A stretch of 64,000 bases of DNA from Variovorax sp. WS11 (GCF_010499245.1 NZ_JAAGOW010000001.1:3224001-3288000), one strand, 5' to 3'. Counted from the stretch's first letter, positions 29,396-37,454 are shown. Translations and numbers: made by a program. Notes: generated from the sequence alone by a model not told the origin.

Positions 29396-31501
29396 ATGAA
29401 CAAGCTCCACACCGCGCTGGCGCTCGGCGCGCTGCTGTGCCTGACTGCCATGCCCGCCGCGGCCCAGGGCAAGGGCTCGCCCGATCACATCAAGGCCGCC
29501 ACCGGCCGCGTCGACGGCGCCTTCATCCGCGCCAACGCCGCGAAGACGCCCGACTGGCCCAGCTACGGCCTCGACTACGCCGAGACCCGCTTCAGCAAGC
29601 TCGACCAGATCAACGCCGGCAACGTCAAGGACCTCGGCCTCGCCTGGTCCTACAACCTCGAGTCCACGCGCGGCGTGGAGGCCACCCCGCTGGTGGTGGA
29701 CGGCATCATGTACGTCACCGCTTCGTGGAGCGTGGTGCATGCCGTCGACGTGCGCACCGGCAAGAAGATCTGGAGCTTCGATCCCAAGGTCGACAAGTCC
29801 AAGGGCTTCAAGGGCTGCTGCGACGTGGTCAACCGCGGCGTCGCGCTCCACCAGGGCAAGGTGTACGTCGCGGCCTACGACGGACGCCTGATCGCGCTCG
29901 ACGCCGCCACCGGCCAGCCGGTCTGGGAGAAGGACACCATCGTCGACCGCTCGAAGTCCTACACCATCACCGGCGCGCCGCGCGTCTTCAAGGGCAAGGT
30001 CGTCATCGGCAACGGCGGCGCCGAGTACGGCGTGCGCGGCTACGTCACCGCCTACGACGCCGCGACCGGCGAGCAGAAGTGGCGCTGGTTCACCGTGCCG
30101 GGCGATCCGTCCAAGCCCTTCGAGGACGCTTCGATGGCCAAGGCCGCCAAGACCTGGGACCCGAGCGGCAAGTATTGGGAAGCGGGCGGCGGCGGCACCG
30201 CCTGGGACACGCTGGCCTTCGACCCCGAGCTCAACCTCATGTACGTGGGCACCGGCAACGGCTCGCCATGGGCGCGCAGCAAGCGCAGCCCGAAGGGCGG
30301 GGACAACCTCTACCTGGCCTCGATCGTCGCGCTCGACCCCGACACCGGCAAATACGTCTGGCACTACCAGGAGACCCCGGGCGACAACTGGGACTACACC
30401 TCGACCCAGCCGATGATCCTGGCCGACCTGAAGATCGGCGGCAAGCCGCGCAAGGTGATCCTGCATGCGCCGAAGAACGGCTTCTTCTTCGTCCTCGATC
30501 GCACCAACGGCAAGTTCATCTCCGCGAAGAACTTCGTCGACGTCAACTGGGCCACCGGCTACGACAAGAACGGCCGCCCCATCGAGGTCGCCGCTGCGCG
30601 CCAGAACGAAAAGCCCGGTGACAGCATTCCCGGCCCCTTCGGCGCGCACAACTGGCACTCGATGTCCTTCAATCCGCAGACCGGGCTGGCCTACCTGCCG
30701 GCGCAGAACATCCCGCTGAGCCTGATGGACGACAAGGCCTGGAAGTTCAACGAGAACATGCCGGCCCGCCCCCATGCCGCGCTGGGCTGGAACACGGCCA
30801 TGTTCATCAACGCCGAGCCGCCCAAGAGCAAGCCCTTCGGCCGCCTGATCGCCTGGGACCCGGTGGCGCAGAAGCAGGCCTGGGCCGTCGAGCACGTCTC
30901 GCCCTGGAACGGCGGCACGCTGACGACGGCCGGCAACCTGGTGTTCCAAGGCACGGCCGACGGCCGCCTCGTCGCCTACAACGCCAAGACCGGCGAGAAG
31001 CTCTGGGAGACCGCCACCGGCACCGGCGTGGTCGCCGCGCCTTCCACCTACATGGTGGACGGCAAGCAGTACGTCTCGATCGCGGTGGGCTGGGGCGGGG
31101 TCTATGGCCTGGCCGCGCGCGCCACCGAGCGGCAGGGACCGGGCACCGTCTATACCTTCGTGGTCGGCGGCAATGCGCCGAAGCCGGAGTTCGTGCAGTA
31201 CCGCATGGACAAGCTGCTGCAGGGCGTGAAGTACGACCCGGCCAAGGTGCCCGACGGCACGCTGCTCTACGTGAGCAACTGCGTCTTCTGCCACGGCGTG
31301 CCGGGCGTGGACCGCGGCGGCAACATCCCGAACCTGGGCTACATGAATGCGAACTACATCGAGAACCTCGACAAATTCATCTTCAAGGGCCCGGCCATGG
31401 AGCGCGGCATGCCCGACTTCACCGGCAAGCTGAGCGCCGAGGACGTGGAGAAGATCAAGGCCTTCATCCAGGGGACGGCCGATGCGATCCGGCCGAAGTA
31501 G
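29396..31501 (+). CDS. PQQ-dependent alcohol dehydrogenase with C-terminal cytochrome c
   Basis: 701 residues, periplasmic quinohemoprotein of the methanol/ethanol dehydrogenase family. Signal peptide at residues 1-22 (LGALLCLTAMPAAAQG). The eight-bladed propeller holds PQQ; the vicinal disulfide FKGCCDVV that sits over PQQ is present. The C-terminal ~90 residues carry the haem motif CVFCHG, so it can pass electrons through its own cytochrome domain. It oxidises alcohols, substrate unknown. It is divergent from the AcoR-like regulator and followed after 13 bp by a lipoprotein hydrolase gene. Confidence 0.93.
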   Translation: MNKLHTALALGALLCLTAMPAAAQGKGSPDHIKAATGRVDGAFIRANAAKTPDWPSYGLDYAETRFSKLDQINAGNVKDLGLAWSYNLESTRGVEATPLVVDGIMYVTASWSVVHAVDVRTGKKIWSFDPKVDKSKGFKGCCDVVNRGVALHQGKVYVAAYDGRLIALDAATGQPVWEKDTIVDRSKSYTITGAPRVFKGKVVIGNGGAEYGVRGYVTAYDAATGEQKWRWFTVPGDPSKPFEDASMAKAAKTWDPSGKYWEAGGGGTAWDTLAFDPELNLMYVGTGNGSPWARSKRSPKGGDNLYLASIVALDPDTGKYVWHYQETPGDNWDYTSTQPMILADLKIGGKPRKVILHAPKNGFFFVLDRTNGKFISAKNFVDVNWATGYDKNGRPIEVAAARQNEKPGDSIPGPFGAHNWHSMSFNPQTGLAYLPAQNIPLSLMDDKAWKFNENMPARPHAALGWNTAMFINAEPPKSKPFGRLIAWDPVAQKQAWAVEHVSPWNGGTLTTAGNLVFQGTADGRLVAYNAKTGEKLWETATGTGVVAAPSTYMVDGKQYVSIAVGWGGVYGLAARATERQGPGTVYTFVVGGNAPKPEFVQYRMDKLLQGVKYDPAKVPDGTLLYVSNCVFCHGVPGVDRGGNIPNLGYMNANYIENLDKFIFKGPAMERGMPDFTGKLSAEDVEKIKAFIQGTADAIRPK

Positions 31502-31514
31502 GTCAGGAGACACC

Positions 31515-32996
31515 ATGACCCGATCCGCCTTCACGCGTGGCACGGCATGTCGATCGGCCTTCGTCATCGCCATGGCCTGTGGGCTGGCTGCCTGCGCCTC
31601 GAACCCGGGCAGCGCCGGCGACGCGTTGGCCCGTGCTTCCGCCACGATGGGCGAGGCGCAAGCCAAGCGCCTGCGCTACGTGGCCGAGGGCGTCGGCTAC
31701 ACCTTCGGCCAGGCGTACAAGCCCGGTGCTCCCTGGCCGCGCATCACGCTGCACTCGTATACCCGCACCATCGACTACGACAGCGGTGCCATGCGCGACG
31801 AGATCGTGCTGAGCCGTGCCGAGCCCACGGGCGGTGGCGGCTACCCGCTCTCAGGCCAGCAGCGCAACGACCAGTTCATCCACGGCGACCTGGCGTGGAA
31901 CCAGACGCCGGGCGGCGTCGCGCCGGGACCGCGCCTCGTCTCCGACCGCATGCACCAACTCTGGATCACGCCGCACGGCGTGCTCAAGGCGGCGGCGCGA
32001 AACAACGCCAGCGCGCGCCGCGGCGCGGATGGCGGCTCGACGCTCAGCTTCGTCGAGCCGGGCCGCTTCAGCGCGACCGCGCAAATCAGTAGCGAGGGCC
32101 TGGTGACGCAGGTCGATTCCGTGTTCCCCGACCCCGTGCTGGGCGACACCCGCGCGCTCACGTCCTATTCGGACTACCGCGACGTCGCCGGCATCCGGTT
32201 TCCGATGCGGATCCGGCAGAGCATGGGCGGCTTTCCGGTGCTCGACCTGACCGTCAAGGAGGTGCAGCCCAACGCCGATACCGCGGCACTGCAGGTCCCC
32301 GATGCCGCGCGCAACACGGGTGAGCGCGTCACCGCCGAGAAGGTGGCCGAGGGCGTGTGGTTCCTCGGCGGTGGCTCGCATAACAGCGTGGCCATCGAGG
32401 CGAGGGATCATTTGGTGCTGGTCGAGACCCCGCTCAACGACGCCCGCACCCAGGCCGTGATCACCCAGGCCAAGGCCCTGGTGCCGGGCAAGCCGATCCG
32501 CTTCGCGATCAACAGCCACGCGCACTTCGACCATGCGGGCGGCGTGCGCACTGCCGTGGCGGAAGGCGCGACCATCGTCACGCAGGCGGCCAACGTTCCC
32601 TACTTTGAAAGCGCCTTCGCGCAGGCCAACCGCGTGCGACCCGACCGCATGGCGCAGGAAGGCAAGCGCCCGAGCACGCTCGCCGTCGGCGACAGCCTGG
32701 TCATGGGCGACGCATCGCGCCCGATCGAGGTGCACCGCATCACGAACAGCGTCCACAGCGACAGCTTCATCATGGTCTATCTGCCCAACGAGAAGCTGCT
32801 GATCCAGGCGGATGCCTTCACGCCGAGCCCGCCAAACGCGCCGCCCCTGCCCGCGCCGAATGCGAACCACCTGAACCTGATCGCCAACATCGAGCGGCTC
32901 GGCCTGAAGATCGACCGCATCCTTCCGCTGCATGGCCGCGTGGTCGCGCTGTCGGAGCTCTACGCCACAGCCGGCAGGCCCATGCCGGCGCGCTGA
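31515..32996 (+). CDS. Metallo-beta-lactamase-fold lipoprotein
   Basis: 493 residues. The N-terminus has a lipobox (GLAAC at about residue 27), so it is a lipoprotein. After an N-terminal ~280-residue domain of unknown function comes a metallo-beta-lactamase domain with the metal motif SHAHFDHAGG and later histidines (SVHSDSF, PLHGR). The substrate is unknown; related proteins act as Zn hydrolases. Cotranscription with the PQQ dehydrogenase suggests a periplasmic role in the same oxidation. Confidence 0.87.
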   Translation: MTRSAFTRGTACRSAFVIAMACGLAACASNPGSAGDALARASATMGEAQAKRLRYVAEGVGYTFGQAYKPGAPWPRITLHSYTRTIDYDSGAMRDEIVLSRAEPTGGGGYPLSGQQRNDQFIHGDLAWNQTPGGVAPGPRLVSDRMHQLWITPHGVLKAAARNNASARRGADGGSTLSFVEPGRFSATAQISSEGLVTQVDSVFPDPVLGDTRALTSYSDYRDVAGIRFPMRIRQSMGGFPVLDLTVKEVQPNADTAALQVPDAARNTGERVTAEKVAEGVWFLGGGSHNSVAIEARDHLVLVETPLNDARTQAVITQAKALVPGKPIRFAINSHAHFDHAGGVRTAVAEGATIVTQAANVPYFESAFAQANRVRPDRMAQEGKRPSTLAVGDSLVMGDASRPIEVHRITNSVHSDSFIMVYLPNEKLLIQADAFTPSPPNAPPLPAPNANHLNLIANIERLGLKIDRILPLHGRVVALSELYATAGRPMPAR

Positions 32997-33004
32997 AGTC
33001 CATG

Positions 33005-33135
33005 GCTGCATCCGCACCAGCGCCATGGCATAGCCGTCGTGGTAGTCGCCCTCGATCCGGAACGCGCGGCGCCATGAACCCTTCGGCCTCGAAGCCGAAT
33101 CGTTCATAGAGCGCCTTGGCTTTGGTGATTTGATT
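33005..33135 (-). pseudogene. C-terminal remnant of a GNAT acetyltransferase
   Basis: On the minus strand two adjacent frames read as one typical GNAT end: AKALYERFGFEAEGF, then, after a frameshift near 33070, RRAFRIEGDYHDGYAMALVRM. The N-terminal two thirds of the gene are missing; the fragment abuts the stop of the intact GNAT gene upstream. It is a decayed gene, possibly left by recombination between two GNAT genes. Confidence 0.8.
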
Positions 33136-33147
33136 CTGCCGCTTGGG

Positions 33148-33570
33148 TCAGAGCGCCTTCATCATGAACGCCAGATAGAAGCCCTGGGTGTGCTTGTCGA
33201 TGCGGCCGAACTCCTCGTAGCCGTGCTTCACGTAGAAGCCGCGCGCCTGCCACTCGAAGGTCTCGAGCTTTGCGCTGTGCGCGCCCAGATGCTTCGCCCT
33301 GGCTTCGGCCTGCGCGAGCAGTTCGCTCCCGAGGCCGGCGGCGCGGACTGCCTCGTCGACCCAAAACACGTCGATCTGGAGCCAATACAGGAACACGTAT
33401 CCGCGAAGTCCTCCGATCGTTCGGCCTTGTTCGTCCTTGGCGTTGAGCCACACGGGCTGCGCTTCGGGGTACTCGCCGACGAAGCCGTAGTTGAAGTGAC
33501 GCAGTCGGCGCCCGAGTTCGCCGGACTTCACTTCTTCTTGTGTTGCGTCGGCAATGGTCCAGCTTGTCAT
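33148..33570 (-). CDS. GNAT-family N-acetyltransferase
   Basis: 140 residues with the acetyl-CoA-binding region VDEAVRAAGLGSELLAQAEA (R/Q-x-x-G-x-G variant) and a typical end, ARGFYVKHGYEEFGRI. Substrate unknown. ATG 33570 (MTSWTIAD) chosen; an ATG at 33600 would add ten residues. It is followed by the remnant of another GNAT gene, and a third GNAT (toxin type) lies upstream. Confidence 0.88.
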   Translation of the reverse strand: MTSWTIADATQEEVKSGELGRRLRHFNYGFVGEYPEAQPVWLNAKDEQGRTIGGLRGYVFLYWLQIDVFWVDEAVRAAGLGSELLAQAEARAKHLGAHSAKLETFEWQARGFYVKHGYEEFGRIDKHTQGFYLAFMMKAL

Positions 33571-33642
33571 GGAACGCTCAATGGGTGCGAAGAGATGCAT
33601 TCTGCAGGCCCAGCGTCGCGGTGCATCGACTGCGGCACGGCC

Positions 33643-34140
33643 TCATCGTTTTTTGACCGCGGCCTGCAGATCGGCGATCGTCACCATGAGCGTCATCGGG
33701 TCGAGAGGGGACTCGTCGAGACCGAGGCGCAAGTAGAAGACCTTGGCATCTTCTGAAAGGGCGTGTACGACCATACCCCGGATGCCGATCGCGTCGGCTG
33801 CATGGATGACGCGGAGCGCCGCGTCCTGGAAAAGGGCGCGCCCAAGCCCCTGGCCATGATGGCTCGCCGCCACCGCCAGGCGGCCGAGCACGACAACCGG
33901 AACCGGGTCCGGCATGTTGCGGCGGAAGCGCCCCGGGGCGGACGCTGGGGTGACTGCACTTGACGCCAGGGCGTAGTAGCCTGCAACTCGCTCGCCCTCG
34001 CAGGCGACGAACGTGCGCGATGCGCCGCTGACTTGGTTGGCAGCCGCGCGGCGCTGCAGCCATGTGTTGAGTGAAACAATCCCGCAGTCGAATTCGGCGA
34101 TAACGTGGTCGGGATTGAGCGCTTCGGGGGCGCGCAGCAT
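33643..34140 (-). CDS. GNAT toxin of a type II toxin-antitoxin system (TacT-like)
   Basis: 165 residues. GNAT fold with VLGRLAVAASHHGQGLGRALFQDA for acetyl-CoA binding and the N-terminal FDCGIVSLNTWLQRRA typical of TacT/AtaT toxins, which acetylate aminoacyl-tRNA and stop translation. It lies 5 bp after a DUF1778 antitoxin gene in the usual antitoxin-toxin order. The substrate tRNA cannot be told from sequence. Confidence 0.9.
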   Translation of the reverse strand: MLRAPEALNPDHVIAEFDCGIVSLNTWLQRRAAANQVSGASRTFVACEGERVAGYYALASSAVTPASAPGRFRRNMPDPVPVVVLGRLAVAASHHGQGLGRALFQDAALRVIHAADAIGIRGMVVHALSEDAKVFYLRLGLDESPLDPMTLMVTIADLQAAVKKR

Positions 34141-34145
34141 CCGGC

Positions 34146-34433
34146 TCAGGCCGTCGGCCAGGGCGCCTTTGCTTGCATGGTGCGCTGCAGTCGCTCACTC
34201 GGCTGGGCAGGGCGGTCGAGCCGTTTCAAGAACTTCGCATAGGCCTCCGGGCTGACAACCATCAGCGCTCGATCCAGCAGCGCTTCTTCGGCGGCGCGCC
34301 GCGCGGCTTCCAGGATGAAGTCCGTGCGTGTCTTGCCTGCCGACTCGGCCGCACGGTCGATGAGATTGCGCTCTACCGCTGGAATCCGCAAGTTCAGCGT
34401 TTCTCTGCGCGGTTTGGTGACGGCTGTTGTCAT
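34146..34433 (-). CDS. DUF1778 (TacA-like) antitoxin
   Basis: 95 residues. Ribbon-helix-helix N-terminus (RRETLNLRIPAVERNLIDRAA, then GKTRTDFILEAARRAAEEAL), the DUF1778 signature; the C-terminal tail (RPAQPSERLQ) would wrap around the toxin. It should repress its own promoter. ATG 34433 behind GGAAGG was chosen over an upstream start at 34472, which lies within the promoter. Confidence 0.92.
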   Translation of the reverse strand: MTTAVTKPRRETLNLRIPAVERNLIDRAAESAGKTRTDFILEAARRAAEEALLDRALMVVSPEAYAKFLKRLDRPAQPSERLQRTMQAKAPWPTA

Positions 34434-34467
34434 GGCGGCTGTCCTTCCTGTTGATTGGCTGCACCTT

Positions 34468-34496
34468 AGCATACGGTAACGACAATGTCATTACAA
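34468..34496 (-). promoter_or_regulatory. Promoter/operator of the toxin-antitoxin pair
   Basis: On the minus strand TTGTAA (34496-34491) and TATGCT (34473-34468) are 17 bp apart. Between them is a 17-bp near-palindrome, TAACGACA-A-TGTCATTA (34477-34493, one mismatch), a likely ribbon-helix-helix operator. Confidence 0.6.
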
Positions 34497-34520
34497 ACAG
34501 GGCATTGGTCAGAAGGCTTC

Positions 34521-36410
34521 TCACCAATTGAGGCCGGTCGCATCACGTCGACCATTGCACGCCGAGGAAGAGAGCCCGGGTCGGCAGGGTGATTCCTGGA
34601 TTACCTGCCGGGCCCGCCGCCGCCACCACCACCGCCGGGGCCTCCGCCACCGCCGCCAGGCCCGCCACCGCCACCGCCGGGTCCTCCGCCACCGCCTCCC
34701 ACCGGGTCCTCCGCCACCCGGCCCGCCTCCACCACCGCCGCCACCAGGTCCGCCGCCGCCGGGGCCTCCGCCGCCAGCGCCGCCACCACCCGCGCCACCG
34801 CCCGCGCCAGCACCACCGCCAGCGCCACCACCGGCACCACCACCGGCACCACCACCGGCACCACCACCGGCACCACCACCGGCACCACCACCAGCACCAC
34901 CACCGGCGCCGCCACCAGCACCACCACCAGCGCCGCCACCAGCACCACCGCCAGCGCCGCCACCAGCACCACCGCCAGCACCACCACCGGCGCCAGCGCC
35001 AGCACCACCACCGGCGCCAGCGCCAGCACCACCACCACCACCGGCGCCACCACCGGCGCCACCACCGGCGCCACCACCGGCGCCACCACCGGCACTACCA
35101 CCCGCGCCACCGTCGCCACCCGCGGAAGCCCCACCCCCACCAGCAGCGAACAAAATCGGTCGTTGTAGCCGAGGCTCGACCCTGGAATTCCCAGTGCCAG
35201 CAGTGCCGGAAGCCGTCCGGGATGACTGCGCCGCCGACCCGGCCGGCCGGGCATTCATGCAGGCAACTTCCCCGAACGGGTTGTAGCGGTCGCATTGGCT
35301 CGGAGACGGGCCTCGAGGCAGGGCAGCCTGAATCTGCGGAGCCGGGACCGAGCGGGGCTGGGCCTCGACAGTCACCGGCCGCGGTGGAGCAACAGGCTGT
35401 TGAACCGACGGCTGCTGAACCGACGCGGAAACCGCGCTCCCGCTCGTGTCACCCTGAACCTTGGGCTCGACAGTCCTCACCGGCTCGGCGAGCTTCGCGG
35501 GCTCGGCGGCCCGGGCAGGCTCGACCGGCCTGCGGAACTCAGTCGCCCTCGAAGGCGCAGGCGCGAGAGCCCTGGCCGTCTCGACGGGCGCAGGCCTCGG
35601 CACCAGCACTGGCATCGCTTCGGGCGGCGCCGCTTCCGGCTCGGCAGTTGGCGTGGCCGCTGCCGTCTCGACCGGCGACGAAGAAAGAGCAGGCGCGGGG
35701 TCGTCCTGCAGACGCGGCGCAGGCGTTGCCGGCTCGGCAACGCGTGTCTCCGATGCCTGCGGCGGGTCGGGCTCGCGTCTCGCTTCGGTCACCGGCGCGG
35801 CAGGCTGGGGAGGCGTCGTCGCTGCCGTCCGGCTCTCCGGCTCGGCCGAGGACGGCTGCCACACGCTCGGCGCCGGAAGGGACGGCGGCGGGCCTTGCAT
35901 CGCCGAGCGGCCGAGATACCAGAGCACGAAGGCGCCATGCGACACCGCCAGCACGAGCAGCAACCACACGATGGACGCATCGACGCCCGGCGGCACAGGG
36001 ATCCCCAGCACGCGTCGAGCCGTCCTGCTCCCGCGCTGCTTGCGCACCGGAGGCCACTCGTCCAGCGCCGGCTGCGGCGCCGGCCGCCCGCGCAGCTCGC
36101 TGGTCGCCGTCCCCGCGGGCTCCGCGATGCCGGGCGGCAGCAGCTTGCGCGCGCAATGCCGGCAGTAATGGGCGGTGTCCCTGTTGAGCGTCTGACACGC
36201 ATCGCAGACGCGCGTCAGCTGGTGCGGCGGAATGGCCGGCCCGGGCGGCTGCCAGTCCGTCCAGTTGGGCTGTGCCGACGGCGTCCGCGATATCGGCGCT
36301 GCATCCGGCTGCAAGGGCTCGTTGGCGGCGGGGTCGGCGTGATCGAAAGCCGGCGAGCGCATCGCCGTCTCGCTCATGCCGGTGATCGGCTGGCTGGCTT
36401 TGTCTCGCAT
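34521..36410 (-). CDS. Zinc-ribbon membrane protein with Pro/Glu and Gly-repeat tail (paralogue 2)
   Basis: 629 residues as read. A four-cysteine ribbon C-x2-C-x10-C-x2-C lies near residues 69-86 (CDACQTLNRDTAHYCRHC), one membrane helix near 145-165 (ASIVWLLLVLAVSHGAFVLWY), then ~230 residues rich in Pro, Ala and Glu. After CDRYNPFGEVACMNARP comes a ~120-residue GGGA/GGGP repeat tail. The last ~55 residues turn abruptly Arg/Trp-rich. The base run at 34698-34700 looks like a one-base insertion: without it the Gly tail ends cleanly at 34601 (602 residues). Function unknown. It lies 27 bp after a shorter paralogue in the same operon. Confidence 0.75.
   Translation of the reverse strand: MRDKASQPITGMSETAMRSPAFDHADPAANEPLQPDAAPISRTPSAQPNWTDWQPPGPAIPPHQLTRVCDACQTLNRDTAHYCRHCARKLLPPGIAEPAGTATSELRGRPAPQPALDEWPPVRKQRGSRTARRVLGIPVPPGVDASIVWLLLVLAVSHGAFVLWYLGRSAMQGPPPSLPAPSVWQPSSAEPESRTAATTPPQPAAPVTEARREPDPPQASETRVAEPATPAPRLQDDPAPALSSSPVETAAATPTAEPEAAPPEAMPVLVPRPAPVETARALAPAPSRATEFRRPVEPARAAEPAKLAEPVRTVEPKVQGDTSGSAVSASVQQPSVQQPVAPPRPVTVEAQPRSVPAPQIQAALPRGPSPSQCDRYNPFGEVACMNARPAGSAAQSSRTASGTAGTGNSRVEPRLQRPILFAAGGGGASAGGDGGAGGSAGGGAGGGAGGGAGGGAGGGGGAGAGAGGGAGAGAGGGAGGGAGGGAGGGAGGGAGGGAGGGAGGGAGGGAGGGAGGGAGGGAGGGAGGGAGGGAGAGGGAGGGGAGGGGPGGGGPGGGGGGGGPGGGGPGGRRWRRTRRWRWRAWRRWRRPRRWWWRRRARQVIQESPCRPGLSSSACNGRRDATGLNW
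34603..35150. repeat. Low-complexity Gly/Pro-coding repeat tract
   Basis: About 550 bp made of CCACCACCGGCA- and CCGCCACCAGCG-like units, encoding (GGGA)n/(GGGP)n on the minus strand. Most other frames are also open and read as poly-Ala-Pro or poly-His-Arg. Such a tract should be prone to slipped-strand length change. Confidence 0.9.
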
Positions 36411-36437
36411 GGCAGCGGGCCGGTGGTGTTGCCGCTG

Positions 36438-36764
36438 CTACCAGCCGATGCCGAACGCCGTCGCGCCCGCCAGCGAATTGATGACGAGCCAGAACGCCGC
36501 CAGATCCCATGTCCAACCCCGCCCGTGCGCAACGCGCAACCCGCCGAGCGGCACCGTCATCTCGCTCGCTGGCTGTTCGCGATAGAACGCCGGCAGTTTG
36601 TGCGAGCAGCCCTTGCAGAATCGCGCGGAGCCGAGATTGATCGTGCTGCACGCCTCGCACACCTCCACCGAGACCGCGCCTGTTCGCACCATCGCCAGAT
36701 CGATCAGGCTGCCGAAAGCGACATCCGGAGGGCCCGGGGGGCGGGCGAAGGCGGTCGAGGTCAT
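36438..36764 (-). CDS. Short zinc-ribbon membrane protein (paralogue 1)
   Basis: 108 residues. The ribbon C-x2-C-x10-C-x2-C (VCEACSTINLGSARFCKGC, then HKLP) lies near residues 36-53, followed by one C-terminal membrane helix (LAAFWLVINSLAGATAFGIGW) and no tail. The ribbon matches paralogues at 34521-36410 and 45138-46205 in spacing and in the conserved CxAC...N...A.(F/Y)CxxC pattern. Its ATG overlaps the upstream gene's stop as ATGA, so translation is coupled. Function unknown. Confidence 0.8.
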   Translation of the reverse strand: MTSTAFARPPGPPDVAFGSLIDLAMVRTGAVSVEVCEACSTINLGSARFCKGCSHKLPAFYREQPASEMTVPLGGLRVAHGRGWTWDLAAFWLVINSLAGATAFGIGW

Positions 36765-37093
36765 GGCTGATCTCCTCGCGAAGGAAGGATGGGTGGCGTA
36801 CAGCGTAGCCGGCGCTCGAGCCGTTGCTCCGCGATCGCCAGTCTTGCGAAGTTCAGCAGCTGTTCGTCCGTGGGGCCTGGCCCGGACCCCTCGAGGTATT
36901 TCCCGAAGGCCGCGGCGATGCGCGCCTGCACGGCCTTCCTCGCGTCCATCGCGGCGATCCAGGCGCTGCGCGCCATCTTTTCGCGGGGCTCCGTCGAAAT
37001 CCGCGCCGAGGCCCTGGCGTATCGCGGAGCACCGTTCGAGCGATGGCTGCGCGAGGCCGCCGAGCTCTTCTTGTGTGTGACAGGCTTTGACAT
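36761..37093 (-). CDS. Small basic protein, first gene of the zinc-ribbon operon
   Basis: 110 residues starting at ATG 37093 (MSKPVTHKK) behind GAGGAAAAA. The first ~40 residues are Lys/Arg/Ser-rich, the rest predicted helical (AARKAV-like segment with DARKAVQARIAAAFGKYLEG, and NFARLAIAEQRLERRLR). No domain recognised. The overlap with the zinc-ribbon gene, and the palindrome upstream, suggest it heads a three-gene operon and may be a soluble partner or regulator. Confidence 0.65.
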   Translation of the reverse strand: MSKPVTHKKSSAASRSHRSNGAPRYARASARISTEPREKMARSAWIAAMDARKAVQARIAAAFGKYLEGSGPGPTDEQLLNFARLAIAEQRLERRLRCTPPILPSRGDQP

Positions 37094-37121
37094 TTTTTCC
37101 TCGAAGCATCGGCCGTTTGGC

Positions 37122-37161
37122 ATGTGAAAACTTCACATCGATAATGCGCTTGTCTTATAGT
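37122..37161. promoter_or_regulatory. Palindrome and divergent promoter region
   Basis: ATGTGAA-AAC-TTCACAT (37122-37138) is a perfect 7-bp-arm palindrome. On the plus strand TTCACA (37132-37137) and TATAGT (37156-37161) are 18 bp apart and form a plausible promoter whose -35 lies in the palindrome. One regulator could thus control both the zinc-ribbon operon (minus) and the DUF6502 unit (plus). Confidence 0.5.
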
Positions 37162-37205
37162 CAGACCCAGCTTTTTGTAAGACGGTTACGCATGTCACTG
37201 TCCAC

Positions 37206-37454
37206 TTGGTAACTGAGCGTCAATGCCTGTCATCTTCTGCACTGGGGAACATCGTGTCGCATAGGACCTTGAGGGCCCTGTTCGAGATCAGGCTGCGCTG
37301 GTCCGACGAGATCTTTCAGGAGGAAGCTGTCCCGAGCGGCAGCCTGTGGCTTCCCGACATTCCCCGCAACCGACACCATCTCAACGAGGCCATGGCCTTG
37401 GGCAACCGGCTTTATGGCGACAAGACGCACTGGATCGAGCAGCGCCAGGCCTGA
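37206..37454 (+). CDS. Small hypothetical protein
   Basis: Up to 82 residues from TTG 37206; a GTG at 37254 behind GGGGAA is an alternative start. The C-terminal part (WSDEIFQEEAVPSGSLWLPD, GDKTHWIEQRQA) has normal codon use and looks like a real coding sequence. No domain recognised. Its end overlaps the annotated start of the DUF6502 gene by 41 bp, so that gene may in fact start later. Confidence 0.5.
   Translation: MVTERQCLSSSALGNIVSHRTLRALFEIRLRWSDEIFQEEAVPSGSLWLPDIPRNRHHLNEAMALGNRLYGDKTHWIEQRQA

Noticed and set aside
26892..29399. 835-codon open frame on the plus strand
   Set aside because: Antisense to the E1 and AcoR-like genes; shadow composition, no start signal.
34603..35150. Possible CRISPR or tandem satellite
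   Set aside because: Units are short codon-scale repeats without unique spacers; they are coding low-complexity sequence.
34528..35286. Pro-Ala-repeat open frame opposite the Gly-repeat tail
   Set aside because: Arises because the repeat is open in several frames on both strands; the minus frame continues into a ribbon/TM protein with a real start.
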